From Fidelibacterota bacterium (GTDB lineage Bacteria > Marinisomatota > Marinisomatia > Marinisomatales > UBA1611): DNA of 19,063 bases. The DNA lies in contig NZKX01000051.1 in assembly GCA_002694025.1 (NCBI GenBank), positions 1-19,063 of the forward strand, read 5' to 3'. Positions 6,788 through 16,182 of this stretch are shown here, piece after piece (position 1 is the stretch's first letter; every line of letters begins with the position of its first letter). The notes beneath the pieces are model-generated. The model searched no databases, was not told the origin of the DNA, and was given only the letters and a program-made list of their open reading frames with translations. A program made the position numbers and the translations under genes.

Positions 6788-9075
6788 TTCTTTATTGCCT
6801 GCTCTTTAGAAGATTCTAGTTGAATAAAATAAACTCCCGACCCAAGGGGGGTTCCGTTCAATTCATTTAGATCTAATAAAATATTATGATCTCCAGATTT
6901 TAAATCAGAAAAGGTTTTAGCCAATATAATTTGGCCTAATAAATTATATACTTTTACTATTGTTTTACCACCAGAATAACTAGATAATCCTAGCTGAAAC
7001 TTTCCATAAGATGGGTTAGGAAATAATGAATGGATTTTTAATGGAATCTTTGGCATTGATTGACCATTAATTTCTTGGATACTTAAGTAATTATCATAAA
7101 CAGGAAACAGCTTTAATTCGTAAATTTCCCAACCTTTGTAATTCACTGTTTCATCTTTATGAAATTCTAACAATAACTTTACTTGTGAAAAGATGGAATT
7201 TGTTTCAGCACTTATAAAATCTTGTTGAACGGTCTCCCAGTGATCTCCTGTCCAGGACTTAAAAGAAAGCAAACTATCATTATCATCTAATAAGGATATT
7301 GAAATATAATCATGATCCCATTCGGTTTCATATTTATGTTTTATTGACAAGGCTAAACGATTACTACTATTTACATCTATCAAGTCAGATTCTATCCACT
7401 GAGTACTTGAAGAAACATCACTATTGGAATAAAACGTATTATTTTGCGTTTTTAAAGTATTCCCATTTTCTATGCACCATGGTCCAACACTATTTTCCAA
7501 AATTGACTCATTGTTAACTATAATTGGCTGCACACTTTCATAAATCACATTGAGAGCTTTATCTGAGTTTACAAAAATCGTCTTCGCCCAGGGGACATGA
7601 ACTCCATCCATACCAAACTCAAACCTGTACTCTCCTTCTTTCAAATTAAAAAAATTATCTCCGGAGGAAATATTAATGGAAATTTCACTATGTTCATTAA
7701 TTATGGTTCCACTAATAGTATTTGTTGTCATTTCATCATGTAAAAGTTTGATATTAACCTGATGACTTTCTGAGGGGACAAGGTAAATATTGTTTTCTGT
7801 TATACCGCTATTATTTGCGACAAGAAGAATATTATGCTCTTCATAGCCTTCCGCTCTAAAAGAGAAATTATAAGACCCCACCTCTAGTATCCTTCTATAA
7901 CGGCCAAATTCATTGGTTAATCTCGGTTTAAGTACCGAACCAGTATGTTCAGCTACCTCAACAATTACTCCTTCCAAAGGCTGATTAGTAGTAGCATCGA
8001 AAACTTTTCCTGTGATTTGTGCAGCATCTGCATAATAGCCTATTGTTCTATCCATCAAGTAAATCATAGCTGGCTTGTTTCTATCAATAGTATCTTCAAT
8101 TAGTAAACTATCCGGCTGAAGATTAGATGTCCCACACTCTACTAAGTATTGAATACAGCCAGTCTCTCTATAAAACCAGTCATGTAGTTTTCCATTCCTA
8201 GAGCCACTAAAAACAGAGAGATATGTACTTGTCCCATCTTCAGTACTAATGTTGCCTGCGAAATAGTCTGCAATAGATTTCATTATGCCTAAGTCTGGAG
8301 ATTCTTTAACTCCCTCCCATTTCCAAGAGGTGAAAATTTTTTCCGATAAGTTTCCTGATCGGGAACTGTGCCAAACAATAGAAAATACAAAATCATTTTC
8401 TAAAGCAAGATCTCTAATAGCTATAGCTTCAGCCTCTGAAAAAGGCTCTGAGCCTTTATAATAGTCATAGTGTGAGGCATAATCAGAATTGTCTGGTTCT
8501 AAAAATGTGTCTCCAAATGCCCAGTTAAAGCTAAAATTTCTATTCAAATCTACACCGTCAACATCATTTCCGATCGATGGATCATAGTCAAATATGTTAT
8601 TTGGGAAAGGACCATTTGGTGATAAATCTCTTTTATTTTTTCTATAACTGAGGTCTAATTCATCATGAACTACATTTAAACCTTCTGGATTTGCTGTTGG
8701 TATTATCCAAATCTCAAGATACTGTTTTAGTATATTCATATGAGACGTAATACTAGGTCCAGGAAATAATAGATCATTAATTAAATCCATTACAATTTCT
8801 ACACCTAAGATTTCTTCTGCATGGACCTGCCCAATAAAAAGGACTCTTGGCTCATCTTCCTTCAAATGGGCATTGTCTGATATCTTCACTGCTAAAATCG
8901 GGATATTTTCCTGCGTAGAGAAGCCAATTGTATCTAAATGATAAAAATCATTTATATCCTGCAACTGATTTAAAGAATCGAGAACACCGTATATTTCACT
9001 CACAGAGTGGTACCGGTCATCCAAAGATTGGGCCATTAGCATCGGTACTATAAATAAATAAATTACATACTTCAT
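6766..9075 (-). CDS. M14 zinc carboxypeptidase with carboxypeptidase-regulatory domain and T9SS sorting domain
   Basis: The 769-residue product has a signal peptide (MKYVIYLFIVPMLMA, cut near residue 15). The M14 catalytic domain covers about residues 20-345. The zinc ligands are His85 and Glu88 (HAEE) and His236 (WHSS). Arg179 in VDLNRN is the substrate-carboxylate-binding Asn-Arg pair, and Glu313 in YLVECGT is the general base, so the enzyme looks fully active. A carboxypeptidase-regulatory beta domain follows (about 350-420, ITGKVFDA...PLEGV, NEFGRY). Next come a less clear beta region and a jelly-roll-like part (about 550-665), and then a T9SS type A sorting domain (about 684-769, LFPNPSYG, YNLLGQ, GSGVYFIQ). 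It should remove C-terminal residues from peptides outside the cell. It starts 3 bases after the preceding stop. Given the PGA synthase in the same operon, activity on gamma-linked glutamate is conceivable but not shown. Confidence 0.9.
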   Translation of the reverse strand: MKYVIYLFIVPMLMAQSLDDRYHSVSEIYGVLDSLNQLQDINDFYHLDTIGFSTQENIPILAVKISDNAHLKEDEPRVLFIGQVHAEEILGVEIVMDLINDLLFPGPSITSHMNILKQYLEIWIIPTANPEGLNVVHDELDLSYRKNKRDLSPNGPFPNNIFDYDPSIGNDVDGVDLNRNFSFNWAFGDTFLEPDNSDYASHYDYYKGSEPFSEAEAIAIRDLALENDFVFSIVWHSSRSGNLSEKIFTSWKWEGVKESPDLGIMKSIADYFAGNISTEDGTSTYLSVFSGSRNGKLHDWFYRETGCIQYLVECGTSNLQPDSLLIEDTIDRNKPAMIYLMDRTIGYYADAAQITGKVFDATTNQPLEGVIVEVAEHTGSVLKPRLTNEFGRYRRILEVGSYNFSFRAEGYEEHNILLVANNSGITENNIYLVPSESHQVNIKLLHDEMTTNTISGTIINEHSEISINISSGDNFFNLKEGEYRFEFGMDGVHVPWAKTIFVNSDKALNVIYESVQPIIVNNESILENSVGPWCIENGNTLKTQNNTFYSNSDVSSSTQWIESDLIDVNSSNRLALSIKHKYETEWDHDYISISLLDDNDSLLSFKSWTGDHWETVQQDFISAETNSIFSQVKLLLEFHKDETVNYKGWEIYELKLFPVYDNYLSIQEINGQSMPKIPLKIHSLFPNPSYGKFQLGLSSYSGGKTIVKVYNLLGQIILAKTFSDLKSGDHNILLDLNELNGTPLGSGVYFIQLESSKEQAIKKCIILKN

Positions 9076-9078
9076 GTT

Positions 9079-12000
9079 TTACTTTAGATATGTTACCTTA
9101 CCTTTTACTATAGTGTTATTTGTAGAAAATTTATATAGGTAAACTCCACTAGATAGTAACTTGCCTTTTTCATCAGAGCCATTCCAAAACACTCTTTGGT
9201 TTCCGCCTAAACTTGGCAGAATTAATCTTTCATAAACTTTTCTTCCGCTCAAATCATATATGGAAAATGTGACAGACTCTTTTTCTGGGATGCTAAAGTC
9301 AAAATATGCTTGCCCATTAAAAGGATTTGGGTAAGCTGATTCTAAATGAAACTTTTTTGGTGAAATGCTACAACCCTGGCAATTTGGGTTTGATGAAAGT
9401 AGTGTAGCTTTCATTAATGTTTTGCCATAATAATTAGCAAGGTCTTCTTTACCTGAGCTTCTATAATCTACCCAATCAAGAAAATATTCCTCCCCTGAAT
9501 GCTTAGTTATGTTAACATCCTGTTGCTTGTGATAAGCTATGCAAATAGGAATTCCATTAATATCAGTCGTCATGCCCTGGCCAATGATATATCCACTTCC
9601 ATATAAGTCAACTCCATTTATTAACAATGGATCAGAATTGTAATATCCTCTTTCATCTTCCCAAACAATCAAAAATTCATTATCTTGTACAAGTGACATT
9701 GTAGGATTATATTGATTTGTAGTATCATTGGTAAATTGAACGTCTTGATTATTTGATAATCCAACCTCAAGATCAATTACTTCACCGAAAATTTCAAAAT
9801 CAGATCCGTTTCTATAATCCTCCCATGTTACTAATGCATGAGTTTTACTTTGGTTTAATTCGAAGGAAAAGTTAACTTGATCATTGTCAGCATCTGATAT
9901 GGTTATCCCTCCTTCGCCCCAAATAGTTTCTCCTTCCCAGCTTATCATTTGAGCGTAGATATCTGAAAAATTACCATCTTGCGACCAAACAGCAAGCAAT
10001 CCGCTCTCATCTGTAATAGTTTTTACCTTTAGATTCCTTGAATCAGAAGAAGGATCACTTAAACTATTTCCATTTGGATTCCAACCAATTTCAATATTTC
10101 CTTCGGCATCTATTTTTGTATACTTTAGCGATGAAGCAGGCCAAGCATCTTCCATCCAAAAAATCATATATTTTCCATCAGGAGTTGGAGAAATGGCCAT
10201 CATATAATCATCTGCATTTGAGCTTACTAGTTCCACTCCATTACTTGCTAAAGTAAAGTTTCCATTAGCATCGAGCTTTTGATAGTAAATATCATAATTA
10301 AACCCCCTACTTTCTGACCAAACACATCCAACACCATCAGGAGTCTCAAAAAGCATTGCACTCCTCATGTCAAAAACTGCCTCTAAAGCGATTCCCGAAG
10401 AGTCCCACACGTTTATTAAATCTTCGTTTAATCTATTAATTCTAATGAATTTTGGAGAAGAAGATCCATCAAATGTTGCTGTGTAGAATCCACTAGAAGT
10501 ATGCAGGAATACTGGTAATGAAAAATCAGTTTCAGATGAAGAATTATCACCAAATGAAACCTGGTTACCGTTTATGAAAGATGGTGTTAAATTAATCAAT
10601 TTATTGCTGTATATTTTCTTTGAAGCTCTATTATCTTCCCAAACGTGCAGTAAATCTTGTTCACCCAATCGATATGTCTCTATATAGTTCACATCACCAT
10701 CCAAGCCATTCATCGCTACTAATCCGTTATCATCCCATACTTGCTCGAAATTTGAGTCGATTTGTTGAACCATTAGATTTATACTTCCTGACCCTTGATC
10801 TGCATAAATAGCAAAAATACCATTTTGCTCATCACCACTCAAAATTGGAGAAAATTGATAGCCATCATTATTTGAAATAACCATTGGGTCAGCTAAGGTT
10901 AAATCACCATCAGAAGTAATGTTTTGGAAGAAAATATCAACATCAGGGAATGATCCTCTTTCCCAAATCACAGAAACACCTCCTTGCGTGTTGGCAGTAA
11001 ATCTAGCACTAAAGTCAATATCATTTACAAGGTCTAACCGAACTCCATCTCCCCATTGAGTATCCCCTGAGGTATTAATTTTTTGAAAATACTGATCCCC
11101 GTCAATGGGGTCATCTCTTAAGTCTTTCCAATTAACAAATACCTCCCCCATGCTATTTCTTTTTACTCTTGGCGCAGTTTGCAAAGCTGAGTTAGAAGAA
11201 ACCGATTTGGGCTCTGGAAAAACCAATCCATCTTGATTCACAAATTGGTAAAGAACCTTAGAATCTTCATCTCCCTTTTTCCAGGCTAAAAAAGAAGTAT
11301 TATTATTTATAAAAGTTGCTCTGGGTTTTAATTCTTGTTCAGTTGTGCCCGCAATAAGAAAACCGTTTTCTTGAAATGTCACTGACATATCCATGTTTAA
11401 TCTTTGACCGTAGATATCGGCATTGGCGCCTTCCCTAAAATCTGCCCAGGCTATAAATGCTTGGTTGTTACCAGCGTATTCGATTGTTTTAGCATTTTGG
11501 TTTCCTCCTTCAATTACAATAGGGACACCAGTTCCAGGTGCCACAATTGTATGATCAAATGAAACGTGTGTTCCGTAGATATCATCGTCCACTCCACTTC
11601 TTTTATCTTGCCATGTTATAAAAACCCCTCCTATGCTATCTGTACACATATTAATTGTGATCTGCTTTCCTATAACTTGTGCAAGAGCCACACCATTTGA
11701 ATCCAATAATATTTCTCCATTACTGTCCACATGTTGAAGAAAGATATCACCCTCCGCATCAAACCTATAATCTACCCAAGCAATAAAGGCTCCTCCTTCT
11801 CCATCTGTAATAGCGACTGGGTCTTCCTGCCTCCCTGGTAAGTTAGTAATAACTGCACCGTCCAGGCCCCATAGTAGATTTCCATTTTGATCAATCTTGT
11901 GTGCGAATATATTCCTCATTCCGTAACGCGTATCTGACCAAACGAAGATTCCTTCTCCGGTCTGCCCCGGTGCAATTGTACGGTACCATTCGATATGCAC

Positions 12001-12093
12001 CCCTTGTCTTATTGGTGCACCGTCACTATTGTTAAACCCAGATGCATTCAATTGCAACATGATGCAAAAAGAAATTAATAACTTACTTTTCAT
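9079..12093 (-). CDS. T9SS surface protein built from ~16 repeats of ~55 residues
   Basis: The 1004-residue product has a short signal peptide (about residues 1-17). The body is a tandem array with consensus (hydrophobic)-W-x-D-x-R-x(3-6)-D-I-Y-x-Q-x-(L/I), recurring with anchor aromatic residues at about 52, 106, 161, 216, 271, 322, 377, 430, 485, 541, 592, 646, 703, 757, 811 and 874. This period suggests beta-propeller blades, for example two propellers, but the fold is inference. A T9SS type A sorting domain follows (about 915-1004, AYPNPFNG, YDLSGRKVY, WNG, SSGVYLYKF). Two cysteines just before it (Cys905, Cys908 in NPNCQGCS) could form a disulphide. There is no catalytic motif; adhesion, ligand binding or scaffolding is likely. 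An AAGGA Shine-Dalgarno sequence (12099-12103) precedes the ATG in a 35-base gap, the largest gap in the operon. Confidence 0.8.
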   Translation of the reverse strand: MKSKLLISFCIMLQLNASGFNNSDGAPIRQGVHIEWYRTIAPGQTGEGIFVWSDTRYGMRNIFAHKIDQNGNLLWGLDGAVITNLPGRQEDPVAITDGEGGAFIAWVDYRFDAEGDIFLQHVDSNGEILLDSNGVALAQVIGKQITINMCTDSIGGVFITWQDKRSGVDDDIYGTHVSFDHTIVAPGTGVPIVIEGGNQNAKTIEYAGNNQAFIAWADFREGANADIYGQRLNMDMSVTFQENGFLIAGTTEQELKPRATFINNNTSFLAWKKGDEDSKVLYQFVNQDGLVFPEPKSVSSNSALQTAPRVKRNSMGEVFVNWKDLRDDPIDGDQYFQKINTSGDTQWGDGVRLDLVNDIDFSARFTANTQGGVSVIWERGSFPDVDIFFQNITSDGDLTLADPMVISNNDGYQFSPILSGDEQNGIFAIYADQGSGSINLMVQQIDSNFEQVWDDNGLVAMNGLDGDVNYIETYRLGEQDLLHVWEDNRASKKIYSNKLINLTPSFINGNQVSFGDNSSSETDFSLPVFLHTSSGFYTATFDGSSSPKFIRINRLNEDLINVWDSSGIALEAVFDMRSAMLFETPDGVGCVWSESRGFNYDIYYQKLDANGNFTLASNGVELVSSNADDYMMAISPTPDGKYMIFWMEDAWPASSLKYTKIDAEGNIEIGWNPNGNSLSDPSSDSRNLKVKTITDESGLLAVWSQDGNFSDIYAQMISWEGETIWGEGGITISDADNDQVNFSFELNQSKTHALVTWEDYRNGSDFEIFGEVIDLEVGLSNNQDVQFTNDTTNQYNPTMSLVQDNEFLIVWEDERGYYNSDPLLINGVDLYGSGYIIGQGMTTDINGIPICIAYHKQQDVNITKHSGEEYFLDWVDYRSSGKEDLANYYGKTLMKATLLSSNPNCQGCSISPKKFHLESAYPNPFNGQAYFDFSIPEKESVTFSIYDLSGRKVYERLILPSLGGNQRVFWNGSDEKGKLLSSGVYLYKFSTNNTIVKGKVTYLK
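9474..11942 (-). repeat. Tandem ~55-codon WxDxR...DIY repeats within the 1004-residue protein
   Basis: Sixteen units are counted by their anchor Trp (Tyr and Phe in two units). Spacings between anchors are mostly 51-57 residues, with 63 before the last. Well-preserved copies read WSDTRYGMRNIF, WQDKRSGVDDDIYG, WADFREGANADIYG, WEDYRNGSDFEIFG and WVDYRSSGKEDL. Degenerate copies occur near residues 271, 430 and 541. The DNA has diverged, so this is an old protein-level repeat rather than a recent DNA duplication. Confidence 0.75.
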
Positions 12094-12128
12094 GATTTTC
12101 CTTTTTGAAATATTTTAAGTGATTTATT

Positions 12129-13160
12129 CTATTGAATAATTGAAATTAATTGTAAACCTTCCCGTGAACACACCAATAATCTACCCTCCCAAAAGGTAGA
12201 CATGTAAGTATAACCTATTGAAAAAACGCCCCTTTCAATTGGATTACTAGGATCAGATATATCGTATAAAGCAATGCCTCGAGAGCCTACTGAAAGAGCA
12301 GCTATATTATTGTAAACAGCTATGTGATCCACAGTAAAATCCGTAGCAAAATCTATAGTACCCATATTACTTGTTTCAAAATTTTCCATTGGTATATACG
12401 AAGCACCTGCATTGTCGCAAGCAACAAAAACACCGGAAGAAGTTATTTTCACTTTTTCTGCATTTCCTTGAGTATCCACTCTTCCTACTAAAACAGGATC
12501 TGCACCTAAAGAGTCAATAGAAAATAATTCAACCCCTAATTGATCCACTGCCATTGCTATGACGCTTTCTCCATCGGAATCAATACCTAACGGTTTACCT
12601 GGTGTATAAATTTCTGATCCCCCAAAAGGAGTCCAATTTATAAACTCTATTCCAAAGGCACTCGTAGTATCTAAATTATAATAATGCCATTTCATACCAT
12701 CATCGTTATCCGCAGAATACATAACAAATTGATCATTATCTGAATGGAATGATATAAAGTCTTTGGTCCTTGCGCTCATTATTGTGTTTCTATATTCAAG
12801 TGTGTCAGAGCCATCAAAGTGAAAAATTTTCACATCTTGATTGGATTCTGATAAAAATATTAAACTATTAACCGAGTCGCGCCTAATTAAAGCAACATCT
12901 TCAAACTCTAAAAAGGTTCCACCCTCCTCATACCCTGTAAAATCATGCATGAGAGTATAATCCTCAAGATCCCATATCTGTAAACCTGATTGTCCTGCGG
13001 CAACATAAGCCTTTTCCCCATCAAAAGTGACGGATCGAGCAAACCCTTTAGTTTCAAACACATTCTCAATTAGAATGCTCCATAGGTTGTCCGCATCCGG
13101 TTCCATGCAACTTTGGAAGCATAAAAAGATTCCCAATGTTATTTTTTTAATATTTATCAT
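12129..13160 (-). CDS. LVIVD-type beta-propeller lipoprotein
   Basis: The 343-residue product starts with a lipoprotein signal, ITLGIFLCFQSC, with Cys18 as the likely lipid-modified residue followed by MEPDAD. The remainder is made of short beta repeats characteristic of LVIVD proteins: AYVAAGQSGLQIWDLED near the start, VIAMAVDQLGVELFSIDSLG in the middle, and AALSVGSRGIALYDISDPSNP near the end. These propellers are common on bacterial surfaces and usually have binding rather than catalytic roles. It overlaps the preceding outer-membrane barrel gene by 14 bases, a tight link that suggests the two products act together, for instance as a lipoprotein plugging or accompanying the barrel. That partnership is inference. 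Confidence 0.75.
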   Translation of the reverse strand: MINIKKITLGIFLCFQSCMEPDADNLWSILIENVFETKGFARSVTFDGEKAYVAAGQSGLQIWDLEDYTLMHDFTGYEEGGTFLEFEDVALIRRDSVNSLIFLSESNQDVKIFHFDGSDTLEYRNTIMSARTKDFISFHSDNDQFVMYSADNDDGMKWHYYNLDTTSAFGIEFINWTPFGGSEIYTPGKPLGIDSDGESVIAMAVDQLGVELFSIDSLGADPVLVGRVDTQGNAEKVKITSSGVFVACDNAGASYIPMENFETSNMGTIDFATDFTVDHIAVYNNIAALSVGSRGIALYDISDPSNPIERGVFSIGYTYMSTFWEGRLLVCSREGLQLISIIQ

Positions 13161-14178
13161 AAATAAAATCCCGTTCTATGTTAAGCCAAAACTGTAATTG
13201 TTTAAAACTTTTTAAATTTTGCACCCATTCATATTTTGAATCTGTTTTTCGAGATCGTAAACGAACAGAAATTTTTATAGAAGTTTCTTCTCCAATATTT
13301 TTACGAAACCACATACTCAATTTTTGATCAGAATGACTACGGCCTGCATGCAAGACATCATTTGGGTCCTCAGCATCATATATTCTTTTTTCTGATCTAA
13401 AAGAGGCTCCTAGAGAGTTGATAAAAGGTACTCGATTTTTTATTGAAAATGGTAAGTATATTTCCTGGGTATTATACGATCTATCAAAGCTACTAGGTCT
13501 CTCAGTCCCTAGATGAGATTCACTTATTGCTCTTCCTTGGTTTACTTGAAGTGCAAGCGTTCCAATCCTTTTAAATTTATAATTAAACCTTAATTTTATA
13601 TAAGGTATATCTAAATCAAATTCAGTGAAAGGCCTAGTATAATATCTTTGTAAAAGCCCTATCCCCATTGAGCCCCAAGATCGTCGGCTAAATCGATGTG
13701 TTAAGATAATAGAATTATCTCTGTCTGAGAAATAACATGCTTCTAACGCACTACTGCTTATATCCCTATTTACATAATGTCTCAAGTAGAATTTATCTAA
13801 GTGATTTAAAGAATATTTTAGATTTTTATAAGAACCCCATTTATAGATAATATTGGCAGTTCCTGACCAATACCTCTTTTCAGGGGTATCAGCATAATTT
13901 GAAAATGAAACTTTAGAGCCAAATGAAAGATTTTTATTGTTTTTAATAAATAAATCTTTCTTTAACGATAATCCAATTTTAGTTACAAAGCTATCAAAGT
14001 GATTTGAACTTCCTAAAATCTCGGGTTTTTGACTGGCATTATCTATCTCATTTTCTGAAAATCGAAATACATTACTGTCGTACCCGCTTCCAAAATTAAA
14101 AGTATAATCCCAGGGAGTGCTTCCATTTACCAATGAAAAAAGTAAAATAGAAATGTAAATATGTAGATTGCCTCTCAT
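13147..14178 (-). CDS. Outer-membrane beta-barrel protein, candidate poly-gamma-glutamate export partner
   Basis: The 343-residue product has a signal peptide (about residues 1-19, ending LVNGS). Alternating polar and hydrophobic strands then run to the C-terminus, which closes with an aromatic-rich strand (LQFWLNIERDFIYDKY) as expected for outer-membrane barrels folded by BamA. The first strand begins FGSGYDSNVFRFSE; a G-Y-D-S-N-V opening is typical of outer-membrane barrels found with exopolysaccharide or surface-polymer systems, though I cannot name a family. It starts at a TAATG junction with the upstream two-repeat protein and its end overlaps the LVIVD lipoprotein, so the three genes appear co-translated right after the PGA genes. 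Its role as a polymer pore or surface anchor is inference from position; a structural barrel of other function is possible. Confidence 0.7.
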   Translation of the reverse strand: MRGNLHIYISILLFSLVNGSTPWDYTFNFGSGYDSNVFRFSENEIDNASQKPEILGSSNHFDSFVTKIGLSLKKDLFIKNNKNLSFGSKVSFSNYADTPEKRYWSGTANIIYKWGSYKNLKYSLNHLDKFYLRHYVNRDISSSALEACYFSDRDNSIILTHRFSRRSWGSMGIGLLQRYYTRPFTEFDLDIPYIKLRFNYKFKRIGTLALQVNQGRAISESHLGTERPSSFDRSYNTQEIYLPFSIKNRVPFINSLGASFRSEKRIYDAEDPNDVLHAGRSHSDQKLSMWFRKNIGEETSIKISVRLRSRKTDSKYEWVQNLKSFKQLQFWLNIERDFIYDKY

Positions 14179-15053
14179 TAGTAAAGTATAAAACGGGTAA
14201 GTACAGCTTTATGCTTATCAGGAATTTCAATGGAATAATGATGCTTTCCTTTGGGAACCTTTATCTCACAAGTTCGCCATTTACCTGGCACCTTATCTAA
14301 CCGCTTTAAAATAAATGAATTTGAAGATCTCTCTGTGCTGAAATAATATGTACCAATAATTTTATTTTTTTCTTTTACTTTGATACGGTAAGACTCTTCT
14401 TGCCCCATTGAATCAGAGAATTGCAATCTACTCATAATTCGAAGCGTTTTCTCGCCGCTTGCTTCAATTTTAAGCGGATATTGAGAAGTACATTCGTAAT
14501 AAGCAACATCGCTGTCTCCTACCTTAATTTTTAAAGAATTCTGATGAATCAATGGCTGTAGGATCTGTTTTTTATTTGTAACAACACCAAATTCTTTCGA
14601 TAAAACTCTCATGAGAACTGGGTACTTTAGCTTTTTATCTGGGTAAATAACGACTTTATGCGTCCCAGAATTAAGATTTATAAAGTAATTACCTGAATAG
14701 GTATACTTATGTTTAGGATGCTGAATTGATTTAATCGACTTTTGGACTTTATACCTGTGATTAACACTTATAGTATCTTTATCATTTAAGATAATGCTAT
14801 AGCTATATGGCTTACTCTTGTTTTTTTTCTTTAAAACAGGATATCGTGAAATGAATTCTAGTCTTGTTGGACCGTTTATAGAATAATAAAGCCCTTCGGC
14901 TTCAGCTGGGTAATATAGTCTTCTTTTTCCATTTATAATTAAAATTTCTTTTTTTTCACCATCCTTTGATGGCTTTAATAATTTTGCTTCAATGGGTACC
15001 CACAAAAACAAAAATAAGTATATATAATATTTAAAGTAAACTATCTGGCTCAT
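14178..15053 (-). CDS. Exported protein with two tandem beta domains, unknown function (PGA-linked)
   Basis: I do not recognise a family. The 291-residue product has a signal peptide (FKYYIYLFLFLWVPIEA, cut near residue 23). Two domains of about 110 residues follow and look duplicated. Domain 1 (about 45-155) contains GLYYSINGPTRLEFISRY, YSYSIILNDKD and GTHKVVIYPDKKLKYPVLMR. Domain 2 (about 170-291) contains VAYYECTSQYPLKIEASG, ESYRIKVKEKN and KGKHHYSIEIPDKHKAVLTR. Both end in a G/K-x-H-x-(V/Y)-x-I-P-D-K-x-K-x-P/A-V-L-x-R strand pair. The protein is very basic (many Lys), which would suit contact with a polyanion such as poly-gamma-glutamate, though this is inference. The ATG at 15053 lies 23 bases inside the pgsW-like gene and the stop overlaps the barrel gene as TAATG. 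Confidence 0.7.
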   Translation of the reverse strand: MSQIVYFKYYIYLFLFLWVPIEAKLLKPSKDGEKKEILIINGKRRLYYPAEAEGLYYSINGPTRLEFISRYPVLKKKNKSKPYSYSIILNDKDTISVNHRYKVQKSIKSIQHPKHKYTYSGNYFINLNSGTHKVVIYPDKKLKYPVLMRVLSKEFGVVTNKKQILQPLIHQNSLKIKVGDSDVAYYECTSQYPLKIEASGEKTLRIMSRLQFSDSMGQEESYRIKVKEKNKIIGTYYFSTERSSNSFILKRLDKVPGKWRTCEIKVPKGKHHYSIEIPDKHKAVLTRFILY

Positions 15054-16182
15054 GTTGCATCAAATGTTGTTTAATGTTCCTTTTACTTATAATTCCAACA
15101 GTAAATACGCTTCCCGATAGAATCAATAAACATAGTACAGCTACAGAAAGACTATAGCGCTCTACTGCGTATAAACTTCCAGTTCCAATTTCAGGGAGAG
15201 GAATAGGCGCAAAAGGAATCTTATATTGTTCTGTCAGAGGTCTAATATTAAGTATGTGAAGACCAGGAACGTCAAAATTTATAAATTTTGAAAAGACACC
15301 TTCTATGCCTTCCGGACGACTAATATTAACTAAATCAGTCCTTTTGACAATCCCAGGAGGTAATAACTTTGAATTAAAACTTGTACCTAAGCTCGCTACC
15401 CCACCTCCAACATTAATTACGGCTTTATAACGGTTAATTGGAATGAATGAAGAATAAATACCCATCCTTGTTTTTATATTCTCAGCTAACCTTTCACTCT
15501 TTATTAATGGAATACTATGAAAGAATATATTATCTGTTATAATTTTTCTGCCAGAGGGAGAAAGTAACCTTCCCATGTCATTACGACCACCTATCGAAGC
15601 AGCAACACTTCGGTGCAGAAAAAGATCATTTTTCGCTAACGCGGACTCCATGTCAAGCCATGTAAAATCTAATTGATTGGCTCCCCATTGAGAAGCACCT
15701 ACACTTGAAATTATAACAGGGATAACTTTCATGGCCTGGCAGGCTGATAAAACTGCTATGTTTGCTCCTGGCATGGACCCTGTCATTAATACTGCAACTG
15801 TATCGTTGACTTGCAAGTTTAATTGACTCATGAGATCGACTATTACAGCAGAAAAGTTAGGATCCAATGTCGTTAATTTTGAATCTAGATCGCCTTCATC
15901 TGTTGTTATTAAACTATATGGGCTACCCACAAGTCCGGTCTCATTTGGATCATTTTCAATGTCTACAAATACACCTTCTTCCATTCTTGTATTTTTCAAT
16001 ATTTGCATTCCTTTCCACATTAATTCTGCAGCAACAACTTTTTGATCAAAAGAGGAAGATTTTTCTATAATTTTAAAATTAATAGTTATAATAAAACATA
16101 AAAGAGCTAATAAAGATAAAGCAACCAAAGTAGATGTCTTCTGTATAGCTGGAATGAAAGGTCTTTTTTTATAATCGTTCAA
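15031..16182 (-). CDS. pgsW: Poly-gamma-glutamate system protein (PgsW-like)
   Basis: This matches, from memory, the family annotated as poly-gamma-glutamate system protein, found next to pgsB and pgsC. The 383-residue product has an N-terminal membrane span (about residues 16-36), a long extracytoplasmic domain, and a C-terminal span (about 344-366) ending in a short basic tail. Conserved-looking blocks are VAVLMTGSMPGANIAVLSA, SSVGASQWGAN, GGRNDMGRLLSPSG and NVGGGVASLG. Function within PGA assembly is not established; a membrane-anchored partner of the synthase is likely. No ATG is near the N-terminus. I prefer the TTG at 16182 because GGTGGAG sits 6 bases before it; a longer reading from TTG 16215 would overlap pgsC by 47 bases instead of 14 and lacks such support. 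The 3' end overlaps the next gene by 23 bases. Confidence 0.8.
   Translation of the reverse strand: MNDYKKRPFIPAIQKTSTLVALSLLALLCFIITINFKIIEKSSSFDQKVVAAELMWKGMQILKNTRMEEGVFVDIENDPNETGLVGSPYSLITTDEGDLDSKLTTLDPNFSAVIVDLMSQLNLQVNDTVAVLMTGSMPGANIAVLSACQAMKVIPVIISSVGASQWGANQLDFTWLDMESALAKNDLFLHRSVAASIGGRNDMGRLLSPSGRKIITDNIFFHSIPLIKSERLAENIKTRMGIYSSFIPINRYKAVINVGGGVASLGTSFNSKLLPPGIVKRTDLVNISRPEGIEGVFSKFINFDVPGLHILNIRPLTEQYKIPFAPIPLPEIGTGSLYAVERYSLSVAVLCLLILSGSVFTVGIISKRNIKQHLMQHEPDSLL

Noticed and set aside
15830..16070. Two + strand open frames opposite the pgsW-like gene
   Set aside because: They are antisense to a gene with clear family features; their composition is that expected from reverse reading of AT-rich coding DNA.
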